Positions 1 to 11,993 of a stretch of DNA of 64,000 bases are shown here, piece by piece. The notes under the pieces were generated by a model. It did no database searches and was not told the origin of the DNA. It was given only the letters and a program-made list of their open reading frames with translations. This DNA is from Onchocerca lupi (lineage: Eukaryota > Nematoda > Chromadorea > Rhabditida > Onchocercidae). The stretch lies in the NCBI GenBank assembly GCA_028564675.1, contig JAOVVO010000270.1, forward strand, positions 1-64,000, given 5' to 3'. Position numbers and translations under genes: made by a program. How positions within the stretch are numbered: the first letter of the stretch is position 1; each line of letters opens with the position of its first letter.

Positions 1-72
<72 letters not shown>
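1..72. repeat. (TAA)n microsatellite
   Basis: Uninterrupted trinucleotide ATA/TAA repeat at the very left edge. It lies just beyond the last visible exon of the BTB-BACK gene on the minus strand, so it is intronic in that model. A second, shorter (TAA)n tract occurs near 47325-47380. Confidence 0.95.
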
Positions 73-158
73 GTAATCATAAGTCAAAAAATCAATAAAT
101 TTGAAATTACAATTTAAATTTCAAAAAAATTAAAGCAAAAATTAAAAATCTGGTAAAC

Positions 159-2281
159 CTGTTCATCATTCAATAAATTATAACGAATAGATTTTAATAG
201 TTGACGATAATATGGTAAACGTTTTTTACGATCGAGCGAAATCCATCGCTTAAGAAGAATCCAAACATCCATCTGAATCATGTAAAAAGTGTTAGTATCA
301 TTTCTAATTTTTCTTCAAAGTTAAAAATTTTGAAATTTCCTGAAAATTTCACTTCACAATATTTGAATTGATGAATATTTTTCATTAACTAAACATTTGT
401 GCTATTAAAATTTTACTTTATGGATGAATAATTATCCTTCAGTAATTAAAATATGTAATATTAAATGTACACCTCATCATTTACTTTTAATAAATCAGCA
501 TTCAGAATTTCAAATAAATTATCACTTTTGAGACGAAAATAATCAAGATTATAACCATTGTTAACAGATGCATTAATCGTATACAATAAATATTCAAAAG
601 CCTAGAATTTAAAATAAATCAAATACTAAAAGATAGCAGTATTGATTTGTTTTTTTTTTTCGCTTAATAATAAAGAAAAAAAAAATCGTTGTTTTTTTCA
701 TTTCCTTTTTCTTTCAAGAAATCAAAAATTACAATTTAGCTTTCTAATTCAGACAAAAACTGAAGATAAAAATAATTAACTCAAGAAATAAATAACTTAA
801 AATATTTAAACTTTAGCTTAAGAGAAAAATTTTAATTTAACGTTTTTAATTTTATCAGTCAAATATTTGGTACACATCTGCCATACAGCAATGCAATTTT
901 CTTCATTAATACCATCAACGAAATTTTGCACAACACATCGTTTTACGCTTTCTAATTTCCATTCATTTGCCTAAAATTTGCATTTTGCAAAAATTTCAAA
1001 AATTTTATAATAAAATGATTTAAAATTCTAAAAAAAAAATAAAAAATTCGACCTAGGTTCAATTATTTTCTCTATAAAAGTGAAAATTAGCGGATGAAGC
1101 CAAACGGAACATTTTTTGCATAATTTAATTTTCAATAAATACAACGAATATTATCGATTAAAACTAATGAATTTTAGAATATCGTCAAATTTTTTCCCAC
1201 AAAAAAAAAATAATGAATAAACAAGGTGATTATTAATGGTTAATATTATGAATTAATTGTTTTCCGTGGAATGATTTACATATAGCAAAAGTTTTTTTTT
1301 TTTTGTTTTGCTCAAATTTTAGCAAAATTTTATCAAACAATCGTATTTAAAATATTTGATGATTAAGAATGATAATGTTTGCTAAATGAAAAAATTATAA
1401 ATTATAAAAGAATGGCATTTTTTTAAAAAAAAGGACATGCGCATACCACTTTAAGAATTCGTTCTAATTGAAGCCAATCTTTGACATTAATATTTTCGTA
1501 TTTTAAAGCATAAAATATTTCTTTTATCTGTAAATGCATTTACTTAATTTTTATTTTATTTCAAATTTCTTGATTTTTTTCCGCAAAAAAAAAGAAATGA
1601 TTATTCATTAAAAAAATTTGAAATACTTTATCATATAAATATGCAAATTTAAAAAATATCAAAATTTTGAAATAAATTAAATAAAATAATTTACAATATC
1701 AATTGCAATTGCTGTATGTATGGTATATTGTTGTGTTGTTTCATTAAAATGCATGAAAGGAATAAGATAAGGACAACGATGTTCGATAAATCGACTATTT
1801 AATCGATACCTTAAAAAAAAAAATACCTATTTTAACTATATAAATTACTTCAAACGATACGGTATTACAGATACAGTAATTGTAAACTGTTAAGTAATAC
1901 TTAATTATGTCTTAAATAGGAATAGTGAATAACGATTATAGGAAATATTTACAATTATGATGAATATTTAATGAAAATTACAAATTATAACAAACTCATT
2001 AGTAAAAAGTAGTACTGTAAACTACCGTGACATGTATCATCTGCATTTCCGTTGGATTACGATAAAGTTGATTACGGTATAACAAGTAAAGGAAAAATGA
2101 TCGGGGAATTTTTTCTTTTCTATTTGTTCTTCTTTAATATGATATTTTCCTACCTATCATTATCATCTGTGATAATGATACAATCACACAATACATCATC
2201 ACCATAAATATTGACTGTTTCCGTATTACACTGTTCATTACAGTATGACTTTAATAATATTTCGCGATTTTGCTCTGCCAT
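159..2281 (-). CDS. BTB-BACK domain protein, 3' end outside window (possible Kelch-type)
   Basis: Six coding exons on the minus strand join in phase: 2281-2154, 1809-1695, 1527-1447, 970-842, 601-473 and 272-159; the last ends at a GT donor, so the gene continues beyond the window. The start chosen is the ATG at 2281 (MAEQNREILLK). Residues about 25-110 read as a BTB/POZ fold: GDDVLCDCIIITDD, then SRFIEHRCPYLIPFM (the usual 'AHR..L' element), then a WLQLERILKVANEW stretch. Residues about 110-210 read as a BACK domain, with INEENCIAVWQMCTKYL, LFEILNADLLKVNDE and WILLKRWISLDRKKRLPYY. BTB-BACK proteins commonly act as substrate adaptors of cullin-3 ubiquitin ligases, often with C-terminal Kelch repeats; whether this one has them cannot be seen. 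The gene lies on the same strand as, and 1.5 kb downstream of, the Ig-domain gene. Domain call is firm; function is inferred. Confidence 0.8.
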
Positions 2282-3830
2282 TTTGATATATTCAATGCAA
2301 TCCAATAATAAGTGTTAAGCAAAAAGAAAAATGAAATTCACTAGTATTTTAATATCTTTTATACATGATCGTTTGAGAAGTGATAATTTGCATAGCAAAT
2401 TAGATTTATGCAAATTTACGATCACTTATTTTTCGATCTTTTGAAAGAAAATTTTCATTTTCAAGTACAAGCATAAATTTGTGATGAATTTTTGTGATGC
2501 AGACTTTCAAATGTATGATAATCTTTTTCTTACAATAATTCACAATACTTGAGTAGCACTACTTTAAGGCATATGGTACTTTTTTCAATAAAACTTCAAG
2601 TACTGTAATACCTAGTGATATTGACTTCATATTTATGGTACTACAATTTTCCAGTATTTGAAAAATTTTAAACTTCTTCAAATTTTTGAACGACTTATGT
2701 ATAAACAAGATCTATTCTATTCCTTAATGGAATGTAAACAGGTAAGACAGTTGTCATTACCATAGAACATATGTTAATAAAAAGACGATGATAAATGCAA
2801 GTAAATTTTTTTAAGGATTAAAATGATGCATTAATATGTGTTTGAAATGATTCTAAATTTTTCAAATGTAAAATGTCAAAATTTTTATCTTCGCTTGTCA
2901 TTCATTGATAGCAGCATTTACGTAATTTATAATGAATCACGTTTAAATTAATTTTAACAAAGACTGAGTGAATATCTTATTTAAATGCCGTGATAAATGA
3001 TAAGTATAGTTATTTACGTAATTGCATATTACGTAAATGTTATCATCGACGAATAACAAGCGAACAAAAAATTTTTACATTTTATTTATTTTTTTTTGAA
3101 TAGATATAATTTTACAAAAATTAGGCTTATTTCCCTTTCTTTTTTCGTTTCGTTTCATTTATTTCTCTTCTCAATTTTTATCATTTAAACATTAAAATTT
3201 AAAAGGACAGATATTATTAAAATTCTTTTCATGCAAATAATTGCCGAAAAATAATTTTATTTGTCAATATTCAAAATTTTTTTCATCATTATTTCATTTT
3301 AATTTAATTATTATTTGTAGAAAATAAGAGATTAAGAAAAAAATAATATGCATCGAAGTATTGAACAACGCTTGAAAAATTAATTATCAGAAATTGAATT
3401 TTAAAAGATGTCACATTAACTTCGCAAATTTTTGTCATACACAATAGTATGTTTAAATTACTAGAAATTATCTTCTAATCATTAAAAATTTTTTTAGAAG
3501 AAATTACGATATTTGCTCAAAATAATTCCATACATCAGCTATGTCTTAACAAAATCATTACATAATATAATTTATTTCAAGCATTTTTTTTCTTTATGCT
3601 TAACAACATGATTGATAAGTTGTTTACTACAACCATCTTCGTCTCAAAATGATCAATTTAACAAAAATTCAATTTTTTTTCTTAATTCAAGAAAATAAAT
3701 GAATAATACATGCTATATTCAATTCTAAATTCTAAATTGTTTAAAATCAATTTTTTTCAAGTTTTTAGAGATTTAAAAACAAAAACTAAAGAAAATCGTA
3801 AATCATTGTAACATTTGATAAAAAAAATTC
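2282..3830. other. Intergenic, AT-rich, no gene seen
   Basis: Gap between two minus-strand genes. It should hold the 3' UTR of the Ig-domain gene and the promoter of the BTB-BACK gene. I see no open frame with coding character, no RNA gene and no clear repeat. The same orientation of both genes would be compatible with co-transcription, but 1.5 kb is long for a worm operon spacer and no polycistronic signal is visible. Confidence 0.6.
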
Positions 3831-6800
3831 TTATACATCAGTTATATAGGCTGATAGATTTTTATCACTTAATATCACTGAACAAGATGAGAAAATTCGT
3901 TCGATACGATTTCTTGCTAGAGCAACATATTTACCTTCATCATCAACTGTAGGATTATTGATCTGCAATAACCACCAATCATTTTTTCGATCGATATCTA
4001 AAAGTAAAATTATTTTTTCTATTTTAAGATCATAAATAAAATATATATTATAATTTCTTTAAATTTTCCTTTCCTTTGATAATTGATAATATTTATCTTC
4101 TATTTAAGTATTCTGTTTCGGAATAAATTCAAATTACACCAATTTTTCAATAATTTTTAAATCAATTTATAATTTTCAAATAGATATGCAAGAATTCTAT
4201 CGTAAGAATCGTAAGCGCAAAAATTTTATACAAGGATTGTCATAAGAATGGTATATATGCAAGAATCATACGTAATCCTACGTAAGAATCACATATGCAA
4301 AGATCGTCGTAAGAATCATTTTGTGCAAGAATCTAATATTCGAAAAGTTTTACTTAATAGCTTACTTTTGTTCACTTTTCTTATCAAAGCAACATTTTAA
4401 GCATGCAAAAATTTTTTGGAAACTTATGAAAATTTATCAAACCGATTATTAGACATTTAAAAGATTTATGTCAGTAATCAAAAATAATATGATCAAAAAA
4501 TAATAAAAAATTGAAATTATCATTTTTTTTTTACATTTCTAGTAGTAATATCTTATTTAAAACTTACTTATTCGTTGGTTATTGATTATGCGACGATTAC
4601 GAAAATGAAAAGTAACATAAGGTATTGGATAGCCTGATACACGACATGTTAATTGTAGGCATTTATTAATTTCATCAAATTTCAAATTTTGTCGAAATTT
4701 CGGCTCAATTCCAGCTATATCATCATCTATAGAAAACAAAAAAAAAAAAAAGAAGTTTCTATTTATAAATGATTGATAAAATTTAACTTAATCTAATCAT
4801 TTTTTTTCAAGTTTAAATAATTTTTTTTCAATATATGCAAAATTTTTTATAGCTAAAAAGAGAAGAAATTAAATCAGACAAAATAATTAATTAAGTCATT
4901 AATTTCTCAAATATTCTTTAAAAGATTCTCAACATGCTTATCTCGAAGATATTTTAGTAATATTCTATTCATTGTTATATTCTTATTAACAATATAATAT
5001 CCCAATTAGAAATGAAAAGAATTTAATTAATATATATACCATTCACATATAATACAATAATATCAGAAGCGATATAGTTTGTTGATTCCACAATGCACCT
5101 TATATCACTCGAATCTGATACATCACAATCGAATATTTCCAAACAACAATCGAAACCCTTTCGCCAATAGCGATATCGTCCACCATTTGCGACTTTTTTC
5201 GCTCCCATATACCATGAAACGTTAAAGTCGAGACTATCTGTAAACGTTCAAGTTTGAGCAAGATTATCTGTAATGATTTCTTCTTCTTCTTTCCATATTT
5301 TCATAATTTTGAAAAAAAAAGCAAAATTTTTAATTATACTTTGTCCTTTCACATTTTTTTTAATTTTTGAAAATGTACGAAATTTTGTACGAAAAAAAAA
5401 AATGTACGAAAAAAAAAATGTACGAAACATTCTTTTTTTTTCCTTTTTTAAATTTCTGGTTTGATATTTTTATCTTGAATTATTATTCTATTAAAAAATT
5501 ATCTTCTCTTACTCTTGAAATAATGTACCGGACACGAGATGATATCATCATCCGGAAAATATTGCTACATTAAACGTATTATTACACTCATATCAGTATG
5601 AAAAGATCAAAAAAATTAATATATTGAAAAAAAGAAATTAAAAGTAATAAAATTTTGTTTATTCAATATCCCTGTTATTTTATCGATTATTTCAATTCAA
5701 TTCATCATTTGCCAATAATTAATTATTTAAACGATCAAATAATTTATAATTACTTGTATTTTTTTGATAATAATTTAATTTTTTAATAAACAGTTATTTG
5801 GAAAATTTACCAGAAATAATTATACCAGATAACATGATCATATCACCGCTGCATGCATTCCATTCTTTTTTTAACATCTTCACTGATAATCGTTTTGATA
5901 ACACTTTGTTACTCACAAATGGAATTTTCGATCCCTAAAAAACAAACTAGCAACAACAATTGGGCAAAAAAAGTTTGAAAAGACAATCATAAGCAATAAA
6001 TATTATTCGTTTCTTAATCGTAAGCAAATAACTGATTTTAAAATTTGATTTTAGAATAGCTTTGAATTTCTTTTTTTCTTGGAAATTGAATTTTAAAATA
6101 TTCATGAAAAAAAGAATTAGCTTACAGTTGTTGAAATTAATGGATTATTTTGCTGAAATTTTTTCAAATTTACTTCATAATTCAGGTTGCTATTAGGCAA
6201 TAATTTCATCATTTCTACTGATGCATGCTTGTTTGAAAATTGCTGACTAATCTAAAAATGTAAGATTACTTCGAGAATTAGTTCAAATTCTAAGATCGGA
6301 ATTTAAGAATAAAACAGTAAATTTCATCTAATTATTTTTCATACGCAAATTTTTAAAATTTCAATCAAATTTTTGGTTTTTTTTTTTAAATTTTTTCCAT
6401 TCAGCTACCATTATTACTAGAATAAGTATAAGCCATTGATAAATATTCGAGAAACTGATGCTTAATTAAGCATAATATGAACTTATTTGATATCAGTTGA
6501 TCAAATCATTTAATAAAATCTGGCAATTAATTAGAAATTATTTATTTTTATTAATTAATATGGGAGAAAAAAAACTCCTGCACTGCTTTTAGATGATTTG
6601 TGCAAATTGCCAGCAATTTTTTCACTGTTTAATTTAGATTTCGATGAATTCATTTCCTTCGAAGCAATTTCCATTCCCATTGCTCGTTTTGAAATCTATA
6701 AAATGAAACAATAAAGGAAATTGTTGATACAACTGAAATTTACGAATTATTCAATCATATTGCAATAAATTTGCAAATTTTAACAGAAAAATTTTAAATT

Positions 6801-9800
6801 TAATATGATTCAAATTAATTAATTACTAAATTCATTAGCTAGTTCTTATCAAATCGATAAAATATAATCATTACAGTGGACTACATTATTAATTATCAGT
6901 TTTATAAAAAATATTTGTCTAACTAGAAACAGTTCATAAATCATTTAAAATTTTAATAGTAAGTAATTTAAATTGTTTAAAACTTCTAATCAATAACTAA
7001 AAGTTGAATAATTAGAAGTAATAAGAGAAATATAAAATGAATAGAGATTGATTAAATATTTATTCTCATTTTTTTTTTTCAAAAAATTTTTCAAAACTTG
7101 AAAAACTAGTCAATTTAAATGTCGATATGATACAGTTACGCGTAAAATACCAAAAATTAAATGATTAAGCAAAATTATTCATTTGCATTCACTTACCATG
7201 ACAGAAACGACAGCATTTGAGAGAAGTAGAAAATAATTATAATCATCCCTTTCTAACGCAACTTGAACTATATAATTTTGATTTGCAATTAGCTAAAAAA
7301 ATTATTAATTTGAAAAAAATTCATTTTTTTTCGTTGAAAATTGAAATGTGTTATTCCTTTATTGAAACGAATAATTTGTTCATAAAAAAAGGGAAAAATA
7401 TTTTAAATATTTAAATATACAAGCACTTCATATTCAGTATTCTAATTTTTATACCATAATAAATAAAAAAAGAAATTCCGGATGACGGAATACGAATAGA
7501 TAGAGTTTTAATCGTTAACATAATAACTGAGACATATATATATATTTCTTATTATATAAATTTGTGTATCTATTTTTTTTTATATTAATGTTTATGCAAA
7601 TTTAATCGATTTATAAATTAATCGTTATTATTAAATTATACTCAAGTTCGAATATTTTAAAATTATAACTTCGAAATCTTTTCAAAATTCAAAAAATTAA
7701 TTTTGAAAAAATGAAATAAGTATCAGTTAAAAAATTTTGTATATAAACGGTAAACAAACGCAAGTAAACAAAAATATCGTTACTATAAATAATATGGATT
7801 TTACTATAAATTCATCATACTGATGAATTTATAGTAAAATAAAAACTGATGAATTTATAGTAAAATAAAAAATTTTTATAGTAATTTCGTTCACAAAATT
7901 CACCGATACAAATAACTTTCATTTATGTGAAAAAAGTAATGTAATTCTATTTAGTAAATGACTTTCCTTCACATAAAAAAAAGTGAAATAAGTTTTTTTT
8001 AGTACACGAATTTCACTTACGTGAACAAAATTAATATAAAAAATCATTTGTAAAATAAAAATTCTTGCATAGACTTTTGTAAAATGCTTACTTCGATTTC
8101 TTTGATCACATCATCGATATCTTGAAATGGCTTTGATAGATTATAAGTGGATAAAATTCGGATCAATTTTGCACGACATTCATTTAGTATTCCAGCTATT
8201 TTAAAGAATGGCTTCATAATTTTGTAAATATTCAATTTCTTTTTTAAACAACCAAATAAAATGATGAATTAAAATCGACTAATTATAACTCGTATTCCAC
8301 TAAATATTCAAGTTGTTTTAAAATCTACATAAATAAAAAAAGTAAATCTTCATTGCTGTTACTCCTTTTGCATCTTGTTTTCATTGTTTCCAAATTTTGA
8401 CACAATGTTGCATCGAATAGGCGCGTATTTTATCTAGATATATCATTTTTTTTTTTTTTTTCTCCAATACATACCTGTGATGGATTAAAATAAGTGAACG
8501 AACATTGATTAATTTGAAATTTTCATACAACGTTGCATTCGACTAGGCACGTATTTTTATGAAGATAGGGCGCGTAATTTAAGTTTTTTGTTTATTTTTT
8601 GATTTTTGAGGAACGCAGTTGTGTCACAGAAATATCGAGATTACGATAGTGTATAATAAAATGTTTCCTTCAAGCAATTTATGAATTATCTCTCTCTCTT
8701 CTTATCTAAGGTCGTTTCTTAGATTGCCTCTTGTCGTAAATGTTCGTTGTTCATTTTGAAACAACATTTCAAGTTTTTACCACTGATTTGAAATTTTGAC
8801 ACAATATTGGAACCAAATAAGCGCTGGCTTTATATTGATATACCTACTTTTACCTGTCACACCCGTAACAAGTGAGCAGACTGAATCTATTGATTGTGCT
8901 TACTTTCTACAAAGTTAACGCGGTCTTCAATATGCAACGCTCAGCTCAGTAAAAACATGAGCGCATTCCAATGCAAACATTCTGTCAAAATTTCGAAGCA
9001 GTAGCTAAGAGATTTGAAATTTTGAACTAGTATAGATGAGGTGCATATTTAAGAAATTTCGGAGATTTAAGATTTTGAACAAACAAACAGTTATATTTTC
9101 ATTTACATAGATTAGCTGAATTTATAGAGTAGCTGGAAATTATTATTATTTAATCTATGCTTGTCATTTTTATTTGATAGTAGCTATATTTGATTACTAG
9201 TAATCAAATATAATGACAAACATAGATTAAATAATAGTTTTAATTAGGAAAACAATAAGAAATAGAATTGATTCATCAAATTTTTAACCATCAATAATTT
9301 GATTACTTATTATTTCATTTGATTAGATTAATGAACAAGTAGTTAATTTTTCATAAAAGATTAAATATTTTTAAAAGCTAGAGAAAAGCTATAACTAATT
9401 AAATTCGGAATGATATTAACAACAAAAATTTATTCTAATTCAAATTTCCAATTAATTCCAATCATTTGTTTTCATCATATTTTTAATTTCACAAATATTT
9501 TATTATCAACAAAAATTGATCCCAATTTAAATTTCCAATTCATTTTAATTATTTATTTTTAAAATATTTTATTATCACTTACTTGTTGAAAAATTGCAAA
9601 CATATGCTGTATCAATTTGAGCACCCAATTTGTAATCCATATGTAATTCCAATATAGCTCGTAAATACCATGCATCCTGTATTTCGATATTTTTTTTTTT
9701 ATTTAATTCATTACTGCTGTGATAATGAATATATTTATGCAAAATTGAAATGGAAATTAAAATCTAAAGTATAATTCACTAGCAAAACAAAAAAATATAA

Positions 9801-11010
9801 ATTAATACGATTAAATATTCTATTTCTTTCATTATACTTTCGTCATTATGCTTCCTTCATTTGTAATTCTTGAATATTTGATTAGAAATTGAAAAGTTAA
9901 AATTTGAAAATTTTCAACAAAACAATTATTTTAATATTTCAATGCATACATCATCATCAACGCGCGGACATTTGCATAAATATTTAGCATGTCCAAATTG
10001 TTCTTCCTTAAATGGACACAAAATTAACCATTCCTTTTGTTTTCGTTTCATGCAACTATAAATGAAACATTTATTATTAATTCCCTAAAAAAAAAAAAAA
10101 AAAAAATCAAGCAATTTTTGAAATTTATCAAACTAATCATTATCATATTAATTGTATATGTATCAATGCGTTTTTCTTTCTTCTACTCCTTTCATCTATT
10201 TTTTTCATCATACAAATTTTGAAATTTCATTCATCTTTCATTTTCCTTTTCAAGGATAAAAAGCTAAAAAAAGAAATTGCTTATTTTTCTTACCTTTTTA
10301 TGATGCATAATTTGCATAATGTATCCTTATTGATACAGCAGCACTGATTAAATTGATTATATAAAATAGAAAAATTATCAGATATATTTTTTGATTCTAA
10401 GCAGAAATTTTTTTGTGAATTTTCGATTGCTTTTATTGTTAATATAGTATTTTCTGCTTCCTGAAATTTCAATTCATATTAAATAATTCTAATCATTTAT
10501 TTTTTAATGATACAACTTTTAATCATTTAAAGAATTAATGAAATTCCATGCTTACTTCATTTCTTACTATTATTTAAATATAAAAAATAGTTTTCTTCCA
10601 CAAAAAAAAAAAAAAAAAAAAATATCAAATTAATATAATAAATCACTTAATTGTTAAAAATATTTGAAAATTTGCAAAAATTTTTTTCGAAACAATAAAT
10701 TATTATGAATATACACCCAAAATATGGCATAAATTAATAAACTTATAATAATTTATTTTAATTAATTCATTTCCATTATTTTACTTACTCTTTATTCCAT
10801 TCTAAATGTTCAATATTGTAAAATTTGTTGAATAAATAAAATTTACTAATACTTATATAGTTATAGAAGAATAGAATTAATTACCTTAGCACGTAATCGT
10901 TGTAATATTTCATACTTAATTTTGAAATCTTCCGCAACAATGCGAACAAATTTTTGAAGTTGCTCTTCACTTAGTACAGTTAAATCCATTTCACAATTCA
11001 GTTCTTTCAT
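3831..11010 (-). CDS. Rab-effector-like protein with two C-terminal Ig domains
   Basis: Twelve minus-strand exons join in phase to 528 residues: 11010-10885, 10460-10294, 10055-9950, 9676-9583, 8195-8092, 7292-7197, 6695-6576, 6251-6126, 5934-5811, 5237-5040, 4726-4568 and 3997-3831 (TAA). The start ATG follows an in-frame TAA. Residues 8-45 (LTVLSEEQLQKFVRIVAEDF, then a basic helix), a Cys-rich stretch at about 62-132 (QCCC, LCKLC, EWLILC) and DAWYLRAIL at about 134 match the order helix / FYVE-type zinc finger / W-Y helix of the Rab27-binding region of melanophilin/Slac2-type effectors; not all zinc ligands are evident. The middle (170-320) is Ser/Lys-rich. Residues about 325-418 and 425-520 are Ig folds (second with NPTVDDEGKYVALARNR). 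Each Ig domain lacks one canonical disulphide cysteine and there is no signal peptide, so an intracellular protein is likely. The donor after 6576 (GGA|GTTTTT) is weak. Function inferred: vesicle traffic or cytoskeletal scaffold. Confidence 0.65.
4186..4333. repeat. Degenerate tandem repeat in last intron of the Ig gene
   Basis: About four to five imperfect units of roughly 30-38 bases, each starting with a 'gcaagaat'-like word and containing 'cgtaagaatc'. The units also resemble 5' splice sites (GTAAGA), which are repeated here inside an intron. Confidence 0.6.
7798..7864. repeat. Perfect 20-bp palindrome with an extra direct copy of one arm
   Basis: Arms 7798-7817 and 7821-7840 are perfect inverted repeats separated by three bases; the right arm is repeated once more from about 7847 (26-base period). 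It lies in the intron between exons 5 and 6 of the Ig-domain gene. Confidence 0.85.
8388..9125. mobile_element. Helitron-related repeat fragment in intron 4 of the Ig gene
   Basis: This block shares several words with the Helitron at 29-33 kb. A motif of about 45 bases (TTTGAAATT..GACACAA, then TTGCATTCGAATAGGCGCGT) occurs near 8388, 8512 and 8788 and, inverted, near 8955-8995. An 'acctgtcacacc..aacaag..gagcagactga' word near 8850-8890 recurs near 30815-30860, and 'gaaatttcggagatttaagattttgaac' at about 9053 is the inverse of the 5' region at 29088. No coding sequence remains. It is best read as a decayed, non-autonomous relative. Confidence 0.65.
9145..9235. repeat. Long imperfect inverted repeat (hairpin)
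   Basis: Arms 9145-9167 and 9213-9235 are complementary with one mismatch. Nested inside is a perfect 26-base palindrome (about 9186-9211) built on TTTGATTAC and its inverse. It sits directly beside the Helitron-related fragment and may be a MITE-like insertion or its terminal hairpin. Confidence 0.8.
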
Positions 11011-11960
11011 TTAATTTCGGATTTTAAATTAAGTATTTTTTAATTTTAATTTAATTCAATTCTTCAAGCAAAAAAAAAAAATCCTTTTTTCCTTAAATTA
11101 CATTAATAATCAGTTTTTGCGAATTTTTCATTATATCTATACATAAATATTTCTTTTAGTAACATTTAATTTGAACTTGATTAGTAGATGAAAAAAGCAT
11201 ATAAAAGAAAAGGAAAATTTTCTATACAGTCAAAAGATATGGAATATCATTTGATTGAAGTATTGAATTTTTCAATTTAATTCAATAATAAAAAGGAAAA
11301 AAGAAATCAAAAAAATTTAACATTTCGCGAAAATTTTTGCCTGAAGATTTTTGATTAGAAATTTCAATAAAAATCATAAAAATGCTATTTTGGCTATAAA
11401 AAAATGAATTTAAAGTTTTATAACAATGCACATTTCTTATCTAAAATTTAGCACAAAATATTGTTACAAATCAACAAACACATTGTAAGAAACTGTTCCA
11501 AGAATTTTTTTATTTGAAAGATTTCAAATTTAAAATCTTTTGAGAACAGAAAAAAAAAAAGTCAAATCAAATGAAAATTTGCTTAAAAATCGTTTATTTT
11601 CATCATTCCTAATAGAAATAAGAAATCAATTTTCTATGCAACCAGTAGTTTTTTTTTTGAAATTATTTCATCTTTGTTTTGTTATCTTTCCAAAAATTCT
11701 TTTTTTTTTTTTATTTTTTATCATTCCTATCTATCGATAAACATATTATACATGTACAGCTGTATAAACGAAAAACTTTTCAATAGTGTTTATTCATCTA
11801 TCACATATGAATAAATTTGTTAAATTTCAAAAATTGAATATCTCATTTTTTTTTTCCTTTATTTTAAATAAACAATAAAAGTCTATTATTTTAATATCAA
11901 AAAATTAAAAAATAATAATTTTACCTAGATGTTATTTTTTTCTTTCCGATATTATTTATT

Positions 11961-11993
<33 letters not shown>

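Noticed and set aside
2023..2037. Microexon between the first two exons of the left BTB-BACK gene (reads MIHVT)
   Set aside because: Including it introduces an in-frame TGA; joining 2154 directly to 1809 gives a continuous BTB fold.
7217..7414. 65-codon plus-strand open frame
   Set aside because: It is antisense to exon 6 of the Ig-domain gene, which fits phase and splice signals on the minus strand.
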